A stretch of 64,000 nt of DNA, taken from assembly GCA_947595925.1 (NCBI GenBank), contig CANQEV010000008.1:1-64000 (forward strand), in the 5' to 3' direction. The notes under the pieces were generated by a model. It was given only the letters and a program-made list of their open reading frames with translations. It was not told where the DNA came from and did no database searches. The stretch comes from an uncultured Acetatifactor sp. Its GTDB lineage: Bacteria; Bacillota; Clostridia; Lachnospirales; Lachnospiraceae. Shown piece by piece: positions 8,795-17,168 of the stretch (positions are counted from its first letter, which is position 1; every line of letters begins with the position of its first letter). The position numbers and the translations under genes are program-made.

Positions 8795-9412
8795 ATGAAG
8801 AGACAGAGAGTTCAGATCCTGGCCCTGGCCGTGGTGCTGTTGGCCTTGGCGGGAGTCTTCCTGGGGATCAGATATTTTAATCAGGTGCAAGCCCAAAAGC
8901 CGGCGGAGGAGGAAGAAGTCATCACGGTAATCAACCTTGCTGAGGAGGATGTGAGGGTCATGTCCTATACCTACGAGGGGAAGACGGTCACTTTTGAACT
9001 GGATGGGGATACCTGGTATGATGCCGGAGACCATTCCCTGAAGCTGAAGCAGTATATGCTCTCGGTAATGGCGGAGAAAGTGGCCCCGCTCACAGCTGAG
9101 AAGAAGATCGAAAATGTGACGGATCTTGAGCAGTATGGGTTGGAGCAGCCTCAGTCTGCTGTAACTGTGGAGACGACCGAAAAGAGTTATACCTGGTATA
9201 TAGGGGATAAAAACGCCGTGACGGGAGACTATTATGTGTGTCTGCCGGATGATGATACGGTCTATACAGTGTCGGCGGACGTGGTCGCGAGATTTCAGCG
9301 GCCCGAGGAGGAACTACTTGAAGACGAGGAACCTGCGTCGGAGGAGCCGGACGGGGATACCACTTCGGAGCCGGAAGAATCCGGGGCGGAATTGGAACCT
9401 TCTGCGGAATAA
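8795..9412 (+). CDS. DUF4340 domain protein, membrane-anchored
   Basis: The 205-residue protein starts with a basic stretch and one membrane helix (LALAVVLLALAGVFLGI), placing the rest outside the membrane. The body resembles DUF4340, with DGDTWY and LEQYGLEQPQ as landmarks. It ends in an acidic Glu/Pro/Ser-rich tail of about 40 residues. DUF4340 proteins accompany GldG-like ABC systems, and this gene follows the permease by 39 bases with AAAAGGAGG before its ATG. I infer that it is an extracytoplasmic partner of that transporter. It is shorter than many DUF4340 proteins, which often carry two copies of the domain. Confidence 0.8.
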   Translation: MKRQRVQILALAVVLLALAGVFLGIRYFNQVQAQKPAEEEEVITVINLAEEDVRVMSYTYEGKTVTFELDGDTWYDAGDHSLKLKQYMLSVMAEKVAPLTAEKKIENVTDLEQYGLEQPQSAVTVETTEKSYTWYIGDKNAVTGDYYVCLPDDDTVYTVSADVVARFQRPEEELLEDEEPASEEPDGDTTSEPEESGAELEPSAE

Positions 9413-9423
9413 GTGTTAATTGC

Positions 9424-9458
9424 GGCCTTTTCTCTCTTATGGGAGGAAGGGCCTTTTT
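9424..9458 (+). terminator. Intrinsic terminator of the GldA-like operon
   Basis: GGCCTTTTCTCTC pairs with GGGAGGAAGGGCC (with G-T wobbles) around a TTAT loop and is followed by five T. It lies 12 bases after the DUF4340 stop. The rest of the gap to 9748 holds no gene; it is purine-rich with repeated GGACAGG-type words. Confidence 0.85.
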
Positions 9459-9748
9459 GTTTGCGTAAATTGCTGCTTTGCAGCTGACATAGGATTCCAT
9501 CCTGTAAAATGTTAGTGAAATCCTGTCCTAAATGTGTTAAGATATAAAAGATGTGGAAGAAACTGGAGAAGGGGAACTACCCGGGAACGCCGGAAGGAGG
9601 GGGAAAGCGGCGGGCCGAGGGCCGGGCGGATGCGCCGACTGTGTGGAACGGACAGGGCGGTCAAAAAGGACAGACAGGATTGGCAGAGTAAACCCGAGAG
9701 ACCGGCGAGGATGGGCAGGATTGAACGGACAGAAAGGGTAAGGACAGA

Positions 9749-11158
9749 ATGACAGGACAGGAAGGAACAGAAGGACAGGAAAGAACAGAAAGTCAGGACA
9801 GGCTGGATCAGCAAAAGAGGCAGTATGAGACGATGACGGAGACGCCGATCCCAAGACTGGTGATCAGGTTGGGGATTCCCACTACCATCAGTATGCTGGT
9901 GACCAGCGTTTACAATATGGCGGACACTTTTTTCGTAGGCGAGTACGGCACCAGCGCTTCCGGAGCGGTGGGCGTGGTGTTCGGGCTGATGGCCATTATC
10001 CAGGCCTTTGGATTTATGTACGGGCAGGGCGCGGGAAGTGTGAGCTCCAGGGCGCTGGGGGAGAAGAACCCGGCCAAGGCTTCAAAATACAGTTCCACGG
10101 GATTTTTCGCGGCGCTTCTTACGGGAGCACTGATCACGGGGCTGGGGCTCCTGTTTCTGGATCCTCTGATGCGGCTTCTGGGCAGCACGGAGACGATCCT
10201 GCCATACGCCAGGGAGTACGCTTTTTATATCCTGCTGGCGGCACCCTTTATGTGCAGCAGCTGTGTGCTGAACAATGTACTCCGCTTTGAGGGACAGGCC
10301 GTTTTCGCCATGGTGGGCCTGGGGTCCGGCGGGCTGCTGAATATTTTCGGGGACTGGCTTCTGATGAGCAAGCTGGATATGGGGGTTACCGGTGCGGGCA
10401 TCTCTACGGCGATCTCCCAGACGGTAAGTTTTCTGATCCTGCTCTCCATGTTTTTGCGGGGCAAGACTTCCGGAAAGATCGCTTTGAAGAATGTTTCCAG
10501 AAAACTGGAGGATCTGCTGCTGGTCTGCAAGACAGGCTTCCCCAGTCTGGTGCGTCAGGGTTTGACCAGCATATCCACAATGGTGCTGAACGACCGGGCG
10601 GGCCTGTACGGGGACGCGGCGGTGGCGGCTATGTCCATCGTGAACCGGATCTGCTTCTTTACCTTTGCCACTTCCCTGGGAATCGGCCAGGGCTTCCAGC
10701 CGGTGTGTGCCTTTAATTACGGCGCGAAGAAGTACGGCAGGGTGCGGAAGGCGTTTCTCTTCACCTTCCTGGTGGGAGAGGTCTTCCTTGGGGCGGTGGC
10801 CCTGGGAGGGCTGTGGTTTACGAAGCCCCTGGTCAGGATCTTCCGGGATGATCCCCTGGTGGTGGAGATCGGATCCCTGGCCCTGGCGGCGCAGTTTGTC
10901 GGACAGATGTTCCAGCCCTTTGCCGTCTGTACCAACATGCTGTTCCAGAGCGTCGGGAAAGTGGGGATCGCCACGGTGATGTCCCTGCTCCGCAGCGGCC
11001 TGTTCTTCCTGCCGACGCTGATCATACTGTCCGAGTTGTACGGGTTGACAGGCGTCCAGGTCTCCCAGGGGATCGCGGACGTTCTCACCATGTTTGTGGC
11101 GCTGCCCTTTGCACTTCAGTTTTTAAGGCAGATGCGCCGAATGGAGGAGGGGAACTGA
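9749..11158 (+). CDS. MATE family multidrug/metabolite efflux protein
   Basis: The 469-residue product has about twelve membrane segments and a MATE-type start to the first helices (IPRLVIRLGIPTTISMLVTS, then YNMADTFFVGEYG). MATE proteins export organic cations or metabolites against Na+ or H+ gradients. The first 28 residues are an odd hydrophilic extension built from a six-residue repeat (GQEGTE, GQERTE, SQDRLD), encoded by 18-bp DNA repeats. A shorter start at 9833 would remove it. TAAGGACAG precedes the ATG at 9749, which I prefer. The stop codon overlaps the first bases of an 83-bp palindromic element. Confidence 0.87.
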   Translation: MTGQEGTEGQERTESQDRLDQQKRQYETMTETPIPRLVIRLGIPTTISMLVTSVYNMADTFFVGEYGTSASGAVGVVFGLMAIIQAFGFMYGQGAGSVSSRALGEKNPAKASKYSSTGFFAALLTGALITGLGLLFLDPLMRLLGSTETILPYAREYAFYILLAAPFMCSSCVLNNVLRFEGQAVFAMVGLGSGGLLNIFGDWLLMSKLDMGVTGAGISTAISQTVSFLILLSMFLRGKTSGKIALKNVSRKLEDLLLVCKTGFPSLVRQGLTSISTMVLNDRAGLYGDAAVAAMSIVNRICFFTFATSLGIGQGFQPVCAFNYGAKKYGRVRKAFLFTFLVGEVFLGAVALGGLWFTKPLVRIFRDDPLVVEIGSLALAAQFVGQMFQPFAVCTNMLFQSVGKVGIATVMSLLRSGLFFLPTLIILSELYGLTGVQVSQGIADVLTMFVALPFALQFLRQMRRMEEGN

Positions 11159-11240
11159 TGGCGCTCCCTCAGCCGCGCGTGTCCGTCAAAAATTTGTGCA
11201 AGCACAATTTTTGACCGGAGCACGGCGGCTGGCTGAACTG
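11158..11240. repeat. 83-bp palindromic repeat element, copy 1
   Basis: This copy matches 41459-41541 along its whole length with a few differences. It folds into one long stem: CAGCCG pairs with CGGCTG at the base, and GTCAAAAATT-type arms pair around GTGCAAGCAC at the tip. Differences between copies keep base pairing (TCCG/CGGA here, TTCGG/CCGAA in the other). It starts on the stop codon of the MATE gene and may serve as its terminator or mRNA 3' end. Confidence 0.75.
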
Positions 11241-11251
11241 GTGGAAAGGGA

Positions 11252-11289
11252 TTGTGATTTTAAAAAAGTATGTTACAATGATATTGTAA
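11252..11289 (+). promoter_or_regulatory. Promoter with overlapping palindromic operator, aminotransferase gene
   Basis: TTGTGA (11252-11257) and TACAAT (11274-11279) are 16 bases apart. The perfect inverted repeat TTACAA-TGATA-TTGTAA (11273-11289) overlaps the -10 box, where a dimeric repressor would block polymerase. The aminotransferase start is about 100 bases downstream. Confidence 0.5.
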
Positions 11290-11380
11290 TATTACTATGG
11301 ATGTGATTGCTGAGCGCGATCGATCAAAAATGGATGTGAACAGTCGGTGTAAAACCGCAGTTCAGAAAGGAAGAAGTTGT

Positions 11381-12574
11381 ATGCTGGTACAGAAATATAA
11401 GGATATGTTGTCCGCAAAGTCCGTGATCCGGCAGCTCTCCGAGTTTGCAACCGCCCGGGGACAGGAGATCGGCTATGAAAATGTGTTTGATTACAGTCTG
11501 GGAAATCCTTCGGTGCCTGTGCCCCAGGCGTTTACGGACCGTATGATCCAGATGCTTGCCACCCGGAATCCCATGGAGCTGCACGGATACAGTCCCAGCC
11601 TCGGCATCACGAGCGTGCGGGAGGCAGTGGCTGCTTCCCTGGAGAAGCGTTTCGGGATCCCCTACCGCAAGGAGCATATCTTTATGGCCTCCGGCGCGGC
11701 GGGCGCGCTGGCCCATGCCTTCCGCCTGGTGACGGTTCCCGGGGACGAGATATTGACTTTCGCCCCTTATTTTCCAGAGTACGGGCCCTATGTGAATCTC
11801 TCCGGCGCGGTTTTGAAGGTAGTGCCCCCCGACACGGAGACCTTCCAGATCAATTTCCCCGCCTTTGAGGAAATGCTCACCGAAAAGGTGATGGCGGTGC
11901 TGATCAATACGCCCAACAATCCCTCCGGCATCGTGTATTCCACCGAGACGATCCAGCGGCTTGCGGATCTCTTAAGGAAGAAGTCGGAAGAATACGGGCA
12001 TACGATTTACCTGATCTCAGACGAGCCTTACCGGGAGATCGTGTTCGAGGGGGTGGACAATCCCTGCGTTTCTAAATTTTACGAGAATACGATCATGTGC
12101 TATTCGTTCTCGAAATCCTTATCGCTGCCCGGGGAACGCATCGGGTATGTGGCGATTCACCCGGACTGCCCGGACGCGGAAGATATGGTGTATATGTGCG
12201 GTCAGATCTCCCGGGGCATCGGGCACAACTGCCCTCCCTCCATCATTCAGCTGGCGGTGGCGGACGTTCTGGATAAGACGGCGGATCTGAGCGTTTACGA
12301 GACGAATATGAACCTGCTCTATGACGAGCTCATCGCGCTTGGGTTTACCTGCGTAAAGCCCGGCGGGACATTCTACATTTTCCCGAAAGCTTTGGAGGAG
12401 GACGCCGTGGCGTTCTGCCAGAAGGCGCTGAAGTACGACCTGATCCTGGTGCCGGCGGATACCTTTGGCGCTCCCGGGTTCTTCCGGATGGCGTACTGCA
12501 TTGACACCGAGAAGGTGAAGAGGTCCCTGGAGGCCTTGAGGCGGTTCGTGCGGGAAGAGTACGGTGGGAAGTAA
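11381..12574 (+). CDS. Pyridoxal phosphate-dependent aminotransferase, class I/II
   Basis: The 397-residue fold-type I enzyme has FDYSLGNPSVPVP at the N-terminus, ASGAAGALAHA at the cofactor phosphate site, INTPNNPSG, and SFSKSLSLPGERIGY with the Schiff-base lysine. AspC/PatA-like enzymes of this group transfer amino groups from amino acids to 2-oxo acids; the substrate cannot be read from sequence. An in-frame ATG at 11297 is rejected because AAAGGAAG stands before the ATG at 11381. The patatin-like gene starts about 45 bases downstream on the same strand. Confidence 0.9.
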   Translation: MLVQKYKDMLSAKSVIRQLSEFATARGQEIGYENVFDYSLGNPSVPVPQAFTDRMIQMLATRNPMELHGYSPSLGITSVREAVAASLEKRFGIPYRKEHIFMASGAAGALAHAFRLVTVPGDEILTFAPYFPEYGPYVNLSGAVLKVVPPDTETFQINFPAFEEMLTEKVMAVLINTPNNPSGIVYSTETIQRLADLLRKKSEEYGHTIYLISDEPYREIVFEGVDNPCVSKFYENTIMCYSFSKSLSLPGERIGYVAIHPDCPDAEDMVYMCGQISRGIGHNCPPSIIQLAVADVLDKTADLSVYETNMNLLYDELIALGFTCVKPGGTFYIFPKALEEDAVAFCQKALKYDLILVPADTFGAPGFFRMAYCIDTEKVKRSLEALRRFVREEYGGK

Positions 12575-12620
12575 ATTGCTGGGAAGGTCGGCAATCATCG
12601 GGAAAGGCTGGGTGGAGAGT

Positions 12621-13478
12621 ATGTACGAGGCCGGACTGGTCTTGGAAGGCGGCGGTATGAAGGGCCTTTATACCGCGGGAGTTCTGGACTTTTTCTTAGA
12701 GAAGGATATTTTATTTTCCAGGGTGTACGGCGTCTCTGCGGGGGCCTGCCACATGTGCAGTTACCTCTCGGGACAGAAGGGCCGTGCCCGGGATATCTCC
12801 ATAGATTATCTGGACAGCTGGCGGTACTGCAGCGTGAGGAACCTGATATTGACGGGGGATCTGTTCAACGAGGATATGTGTTACCATACCATACCGGACT
12901 ATCTCTATCCCTTTGACCACGAGGCCTATGGGAAGTATCAGGGAAAGGCATACAGCGTTGTGACCAACATCGAGACGGGGGAGGCGGAGTACCTTCGGGT
13001 CAGGGATCTTCAAAAAGAGATCGATTTTATCCGGGCATCGGCGTCCCTGCCGCTGGTGTCCAGGAATGTAAAGATCGGCGGTAAAAAGTACCTGGACGGC
13101 GGGATCGCGGATCCCATACCCATCCGCAGATCCATCCTGGACGGCAATAGAAAGAATGTGGTGATCCTCACCAAGGAAGAAGGATTTGTCCGCCAGCCTG
13201 CCAAAACCGCGCAGCTTGCGCTCATAAAAGCGAGATATCTGAAATATCCTAAAATATATGAACGGATGCTGCACCGCCATACGGCTTACAACCAGCAGAT
13301 TCAATATCTTTACCGGCAGGTGGAGAACGGGCAGGCGTATGTGATCCGGCCGAAGGTTCCCAGCGAGGTGGGGCGGATCGAGAAGGATCAGAAGATCCTG
13401 TTGGAGCTGTATCAGCAGGGTTACGACGACGCGGCGGGGCATTACGAGAGACTGATGGAGTACATGGGAAAGGAATAA
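12621..13478 (+). CDS. Patatin-like phospholipase family protein
   Basis: This 285-residue protein has the oxyanion-hole motif GGGMKG near residue 10, the nucleophile elbow GVSAGA near 40, and the catalytic Asp in LDGGIADPIP. It is therefore a Ser-Asp dyad lipid acyl hydrolase of the bacterial YjjU/RssA-like type. No signal peptide is seen, so it is likely cytoplasmic, acting on membrane lipids. The start at 12621 gives the usual short N-terminus; upstream in-frame starts run back to 12564, overlapping the aminotransferase. uppP begins 6 bases after the stop, implying cotranscription. Confidence 0.87.
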   Translation: MYEAGLVLEGGGMKGLYTAGVLDFFLEKDILFSRVYGVSAGACHMCSYLSGQKGRARDISIDYLDSWRYCSVRNLILTGDLFNEDMCYHTIPDYLYPFDHEAYGKYQGKAYSVVTNIETGEAEYLRVRDLQKEIDFIRASASLPLVSRNVKIGGKKYLDGGIADPIPIRRSILDGNRKNVVILTKEEGFVRQPAKTAQLALIKARYLKYPKIYERMLHRHTAYNQQIQYLYRQVENGQAYVIRPKVPSEVGRIEKDQKILLELYQQGYDDAAGHYERLMEYMGKE

Positions 13479-13484
13479 TATTTT

Positions 13485-14345
13485 ATGGAAGCGTTTCTGG
13501 ATGTTTTGAAGGCTGTTATTTACGGCGTGGTGGAGGGAATCACGGAGTGGCTCCCCGTGAGCAGCACCGGCCATTTGATCCTGGTGGAGGAATTTTTGCC
13601 CTTTGAGAATGTAAGCGAGGGCTTTTTTGAGATGTTCGACGTGGTGATCCAGCTGGGGGCGATCCTGGCGGTGGTCCTGCTTTTCTGGAACAAGATCTGG
13701 CCCTTTACCCTGCCCCGGGAAGGGGAGGATGCGCAGCCCGGCATCATGGGCTATATCAAGATGGATAAGATCATCCTCTGGCTGAAGATCCTGGTCTCCT
13801 GCGTCCCGGCGGCTGTGATCGGCGTGCTTTTCGACGATGTGTTTGACGCGCTGTTTTACAATCCGGTATGCGTCTCCATCGCGCTGATCGTCTTTGGCGT
13901 CGCTTTTATTGTAGTAGAAAACTGGAACCGGGGCAGAAAGCCCAAGGTCCGGTCGCTGGAGGAGATCACCTATCAGACGGCGCTGCTGATCGGGGTCTTT
14001 CAGCTCATTGCGGCGGTCTTTCCGGGAACCTCCCGTTCCGGCGCGACTATCGTGGGGGCGCTTTTGATCGGGGTCAGCAGGACGGTGGCCGCCGAATATA
14101 CATTTTTCCTGGCGATTCCGGTGATGTTCGGCGCCAGTCTTCTGAAGGTTCTGAAGTTTGGCTTTGAATTTACCGGAACGGAGATCTCTCTTCTCCTGAT
14201 CGGCACGGTGGTGTCTTTCCTGGTCTCCGTGGTGATCGTCCGGTTTTTGATGTCCTTTATCAAAAAGCACAATTTCAAGATATTCGGCTGGTACCGGATC
14301 GCCCTGGGTATTGTGGTCCTGCTTTATTTTGGACTGGCGAAATAA
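13485..14345 (+). CDS. uppP: Undecaprenyl-diphosphatase
   Basis: The 286-residue membrane protein has the BacA/UppP signature EGITEWLPVSSTGHL at its N-terminus and the second motif GTSRSGATI near residue 185, with about eight membrane helices. It dephosphorylates undecaprenyl diphosphate on the outer face of the membrane, recycling the lipid carrier for peptidoglycan and wall polymer synthesis, and can confer bacitracin resistance. AAAGGAAT at the end of the patatin gene serves as its ribosome binding site. Confidence 0.95.
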   Translation: MEAFLDVLKAVIYGVVEGITEWLPVSSTGHLILVEEFLPFENVSEGFFEMFDVVIQLGAILAVVLLFWNKIWPFTLPREGEDAQPGIMGYIKMDKIILWLKILVSCVPAAVIGVLFDDVFDALFYNPVCVSIALIVFGVAFIVVENWNRGRKPKVRSLEEITYQTALLIGVFQLIAAVFPGTSRSGATIVGALLIGVSRTVAAEYTFFLAIPVMFGASLLKVLKFGFEFTGTEISLLLIGTVVSFLVSVVIVRFLMSFIKKHNFKIFGWYRIALGIVVLLYFGLAK

Positions 14346-14431
14346 TAGGACGCTTTGAATGTCGAAATTTGTCAAGGAATAATATTTCACAATTTTTCAT
14401 TATAAAATTTGTGTAAATTTATATAAAAAGG

Positions 14432-14460
14432 TTGACAATTTTTTTAAAACACGCTATAGT
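14432..14460 (+). promoter_or_regulatory. Sigma-A type promoter of the DUF6465 gene
   Basis: TTGACA (14432-14437), a 17-base spacer and TATAGT (14455-14460) form a near-consensus promoter in AT-rich DNA. The coding start is about 80 bases downstream. Confidence 0.8.
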
Positions 14461-14541
14461 ATTTAGCGACAAGTTTTGAGGACCCGTGAGGAGTTATGAA
14501 AAATAGCGCAGCGACATATGTCGAAGGAGGAAAATGTCAAG

Positions 14542-15009
14542 ATGGTTGAGAAGAAGGCAGAAAAGGCAGCACCGGTTAAGGCAGAAGAAGTAAAGGCTGA
14601 GGCTGTAAAGAAAGTAGAAGTAAAGAAAGCGGAAGTGAAGAAGCCTGAAGAGAAGGCAGAAGTAAAGAAGCCCGAGGTAAAGGCGGAAGTGAAGAAAGCC
14701 GCTAAGCCCGCGAAGAAAGCTCCTGCTGAGAAGAAGGCTGCAGCGAAGAAGGCACCCGCAGCAAAGAAGACCACTACAAGGAAATCTGCTGCTGGAAGAA
14801 AGGCTGCTGTGAAGAGCGAGATCCATGTGCAGTACAAAGGCAAGTCCCTTTCCGAGGCAGATCTTGTAAAGATGGCTCAGGATGTATGGCAGTACGACAT
14901 GAACATGAAGCCCGAGGACTTCAAGTCCGTCGAGATCTATGTAAAGCCCGAGGAGAACACCGCTTACTTTGTAGTAAACGAGAAGTTCCAGGGAAGCTTT
15001 CAGATGTAA
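14542..15009 (+). CDS. DUF6465 family protein with Lys/Ala-rich N-terminus
   Basis: The 155-residue protein has an N-terminal half of repeated Lys/Ala/Glu/Val and then Lys/Ala/Pro, like the tails of eukaryotic H1-type and bacterial histone-like proteins. A compact C-terminal domain of about 65 residues follows, starting at EIHVQYKGKSLSEADL. I recognise it as DUF6465, common in Lachnospiraceae. DNA or RNA binding through the basic tail is inference. The start at 14542 is chosen for GAAGGAGG at 14523-14530; an ATG at 14518 lacks a binding site. Its own strong promoter and terminator make it monocistronic and probably abundant. Confidence 0.75.
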   Translation: MVEKKAEKAAPVKAEEVKAEAVKKVEVKKAEVKKPEEKAEVKKPEVKAEVKKAAKPAKKAPAEKKAAAKKAPAAKKTTTRKSAAGRKAAVKSEIHVQYKGKSLSEADLVKMAQDVWQYDMNMKPEDFKSVEIYVKPEENTAYFVVNEKFQGSFQM

Positions 15010-15035
15010 ATTCCATACAGTGACAGAGAAACAGA

Positions 15036-15079
15036 GCCGCCGCTTAACGGATCAGATCCGTGAGCAGGCGGCTTTTTTT
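15036..15079 (+). terminator. Intrinsic terminator after the DUF6465 gene
   Basis: GCCGCC at 15036-15041 pairs with GGCGGC at 15067-15072, enclosing an inner ACGGATCAGATCCGT hairpin, and is followed by seven T. Confidence 0.9.
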
Positions 15080-15154
15080 GTGGGGAAATGACAGGAGTCG
15101 GGAAGAGATAGACTCTGTTTAATAATTTTTTTAGAAATATTCTGATAAAAAATG

Positions 15155-15183
15155 TTGACAATAGAAATGCATAGTGTTATCTT
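15155..15183 (+). promoter_or_regulatory. Promoter of the hrcA-grpE-dnaK-dnaJ operon
   Basis: TTGACA (15155-15160), a 17-base spacer and TATCTT (15178-15183). The CIRCE operator begins 15 bases after the -10 box, covering the expected transcription start region. Confidence 0.8.
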
Positions 15184-15197
15184 AGTCACAGAAGGTG

Positions 15198-15224
15198 TTA
15201 GCACTCTACAAGGCCGAGCGCTAA
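15198..15224 (+). promoter_or_regulatory. CIRCE operator (HrcA binding site)
   Basis: TTAGCACTC and GAGCGCTAA are separated by nine bases, matching the CIRCE inverted repeat TTAGCACTC-N9-GAGTGCTAA with one change in the right arm. HrcA, encoded immediately downstream, binds CIRCE and represses the operon until heat shock titrates its GroE-dependent activity. Confidence 0.93.
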
Positions 15225-15246
15225 CAATTCTGAAAGAGGTGAGCCC

Positions 15247-16275
15247 GTGGAGTTGGATGAGAGAAAGAGAAAGATATTGCTGGCCGTGATCCGCAATTAT
15301 CTGGAGACCGGCGAACCGGTGGGAAGCCGTACTATTTCAAAGTACACAGACCTGAATCTCAGTCCCGCGACGATCCGCAATGAGATGGCGGATCTGGAAG
15401 AAATGGGATACATCCAGCAGCCACACACCTCGGCCGGCCGGATTCCTACCGATCAGGGCTACCGCTTTTATGTGGACGCCGTGATGCAGGAGAAGGAGAA
15501 GGAGGTTGTAGAGCTGAAGGAAATGCTCCTGGAGCGTCAGGATAAGATGGAGACGCTGCTGAAGCAGGTGGCGAAGGTGGTTGCACAGAATACCCAGTAC
15601 GCCGCGATGATCTCCGCGCCCCAGACCCACCGGAACAAAGTAAAATTTGTGCAGCTCTCTCGGGTGAACGCCGGTCAGATACTGGCGGTGATCGTGGTAG
15701 AGGGAAATGTGATCAAGAACAATATTCTGAATGTCACGGAGGAACTTTCAGACGAGAACCTTCTGAAATTAAACATTCTGCTGAACACGCATCTGAACGG
15801 TCTTTCCCTGGAAGAGATCAATCTGGGGATAATCGCCGCGATGAAGCAGCAGGCGGGGATCCACGGCGACATCATCGGAGAGGTGATCGACGCGGTGGGC
15901 GAGGCCTTCAAGGCGGACGAGGATTTGGAGATCTACACCAGCGGAACGAACAATATTTTCCGATATCCGGAGCTATCGGACAACGGAAAGGCCAGCGAAC
16001 TGGTGGGAGCCTTTGAGGAAAAGCAGCAGCTGGAGAGCCTGGTGCAGGAGACCATGGCCAACGAGGCCGGGACCGGGATCCAGGTGTATATCGGGGACGA
16101 GGCGCCGGTGCAGGGCATGAAGGACTGCAGCGTGGTGACGGCCACCTACGAGCTGGGCGAAGGGATGAGAGGAACCATTGGAATTGTAGGGCCGAAGCGG
16201 ATGGATTACGACAAGGTGATCGGAACGCTGCGGACGCTGCAGACCAAACTGGATGAATTATATAAGATCGATTAG
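15247..16275 (+). CDS. hrcA: Heat-inducible transcription repressor HrcA
   Basis: The 342-residue repressor has an N-terminal winged helix (ERKRKILLAVIRNYLETGEP, then SPATIRNEMADLEE and HTSAGRIPTDQGYR), followed by the GAF-like dimerisation and inserted domains. It represses class I heat-shock genes through CIRCE. Translation starts at GTG 15247, preceded by AAAGAGGTGAG. It is the first gene of the operon, so it represses itself. Spacing to grpE is about 50 bases. Confidence 0.95.
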   Translation: MELDERKRKILLAVIRNYLETGEPVGSRTISKYTDLNLSPATIRNEMADLEEMGYIQQPHTSAGRIPTDQGYRFYVDAVMQEKEKEVVELKEMLLERQDKMETLLKQVAKVVAQNTQYAAMISAPQTHRNKVKFVQLSRVNAGQILAVIVVEGNVIKNNILNVTEELSDENLLKLNILLNTHLNGLSLEEINLGIIAAMKQQAGIHGDIIGEVIDAVGEAFKADEDLEIYTSGTNNIFRYPELSDNGKASELVGAFEEKQQLESLVQETMANEAGTGIQVYIGDEAPVQGMKDCSVVTATYELGEGMRGTIGIVGPKRMDYDKVIGTLRTLQTKLDELYKID

Positions 16276-16328
16276 AGGGATATGCCGGCTCCAACTGCAG
16301 CGGAGCGGGGCAGAAAGGAAACATAGAG

Positions 16329-17129
16329 ATGGCGGAACAAGAAAGTATGGAACAAGAAAATTTAGAAAAGGAAAAGATCGACGGAGAACAGGAAACCTCG
16401 AAAGGAGATAAAGCCGCGGGAGCGGCGGAAACCGTAAAGCCTGAAACGGGTGCGGAAAAGACAAATCCGGGGAAGGCCGGGGAGCCGAAAGCGCAGGCTG
16501 GCGGCCCGGAGCCGGAAAAAGCCCCGGGGCCCGGAGAGAGAGCCGAAGCGGAAACGGAAGAGCCAGAGGAAGCCGAGACAGCGGCGGGGACCGACGGGGA
16601 GCCCGAAAATGCGGAGGGCGACGGCAAGGGCAAGAAGAGCTGGGGCGAGAAGATGGCGGAGAAGAAACAGGCCAAGCAGGACAAAAAGACCGACGCCATG
16701 AAAGAACAGATCGAACAGCTGGAAGACAAGGTAAAGCGGCAGCTGGCCGAATTTGAAAACTTCCGGAACCGCTCCGAGAGAGAAAAGCAGACCATGTTCG
16801 AGACCGGCGCGAAGAGCGTGATCGAGAAGATCCTCCCCGTGGTGGATAACTTTGAGAGAGGGTTTGCCACGGTGGATCCGGAGGATAAGGACGACGCCTT
16901 TGTAGAGGGCATGAACAAGGTTTACCGGCAGCTCATGACGGAGCTGGATAATCTGGGAGTGAAACCCATCGAGGCGGTGGGAAAGGAATTTGATCCCAGT
17001 CTCCACAATGCGGTGATGCAGGTGGAGAGCGAAGAATATGAGTCGGGTATCGTGGCTCAGGAGCTTCAGAAAGGTTACACCTACCGCGACAGCGTGGTTC
17101 GCCACAGCATGGTCGCAGTAGTTCAATAA
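16329..17129 (+). CDS. grpE: Nucleotide exchange factor GrpE
   Basis: This DnaK cochaperone releases ADP from DnaK. The C-terminal part carries the coiled coil and beta-wing with the landmarks LAEFENFRNRSEREK, LPVVDNFERG and GYTYRDSVVRHSMV. At 266 residues it is longer than the usual 180-210, because about 115 N-terminal residues are a disordered, Glu/Ala/Gly/Pro-rich stretch. GAAAGGAAAC precedes the ATG. dnaK follows after 39 bases. Confidence 0.94.
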   Translation: MAEQESMEQENLEKEKIDGEQETSKGDKAAGAAETVKPETGAEKTNPGKAGEPKAQAGGPEPEKAPGPGERAEAETEEPEEAETAAGTDGEPENAEGDGKGKKSWGEKMAEKKQAKQDKKTDAMKEQIEQLEDKVKRQLAEFENFRNRSEREKQTMFETGAKSVIEKILPVVDNFERGFATVDPEDKDDAFVEGMNKVYRQLMTELDNLGVKPIEAVGKEFDPSLHNAVMQVESEEYESGIVAQELQKGYTYRDSVVRHSMVAVVQ

Positions 17130-17168
17130 AATAACAAAGCAACATATAAAATATGGGAGGAAAAAGAC

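Noticed and set aside
12711-14390. A 559-codon minus-strand frame opposite the patatin and uppP genes
   Set aside because: It spans two well-supported plus-strand genes and has a composition typical of antisense translation.
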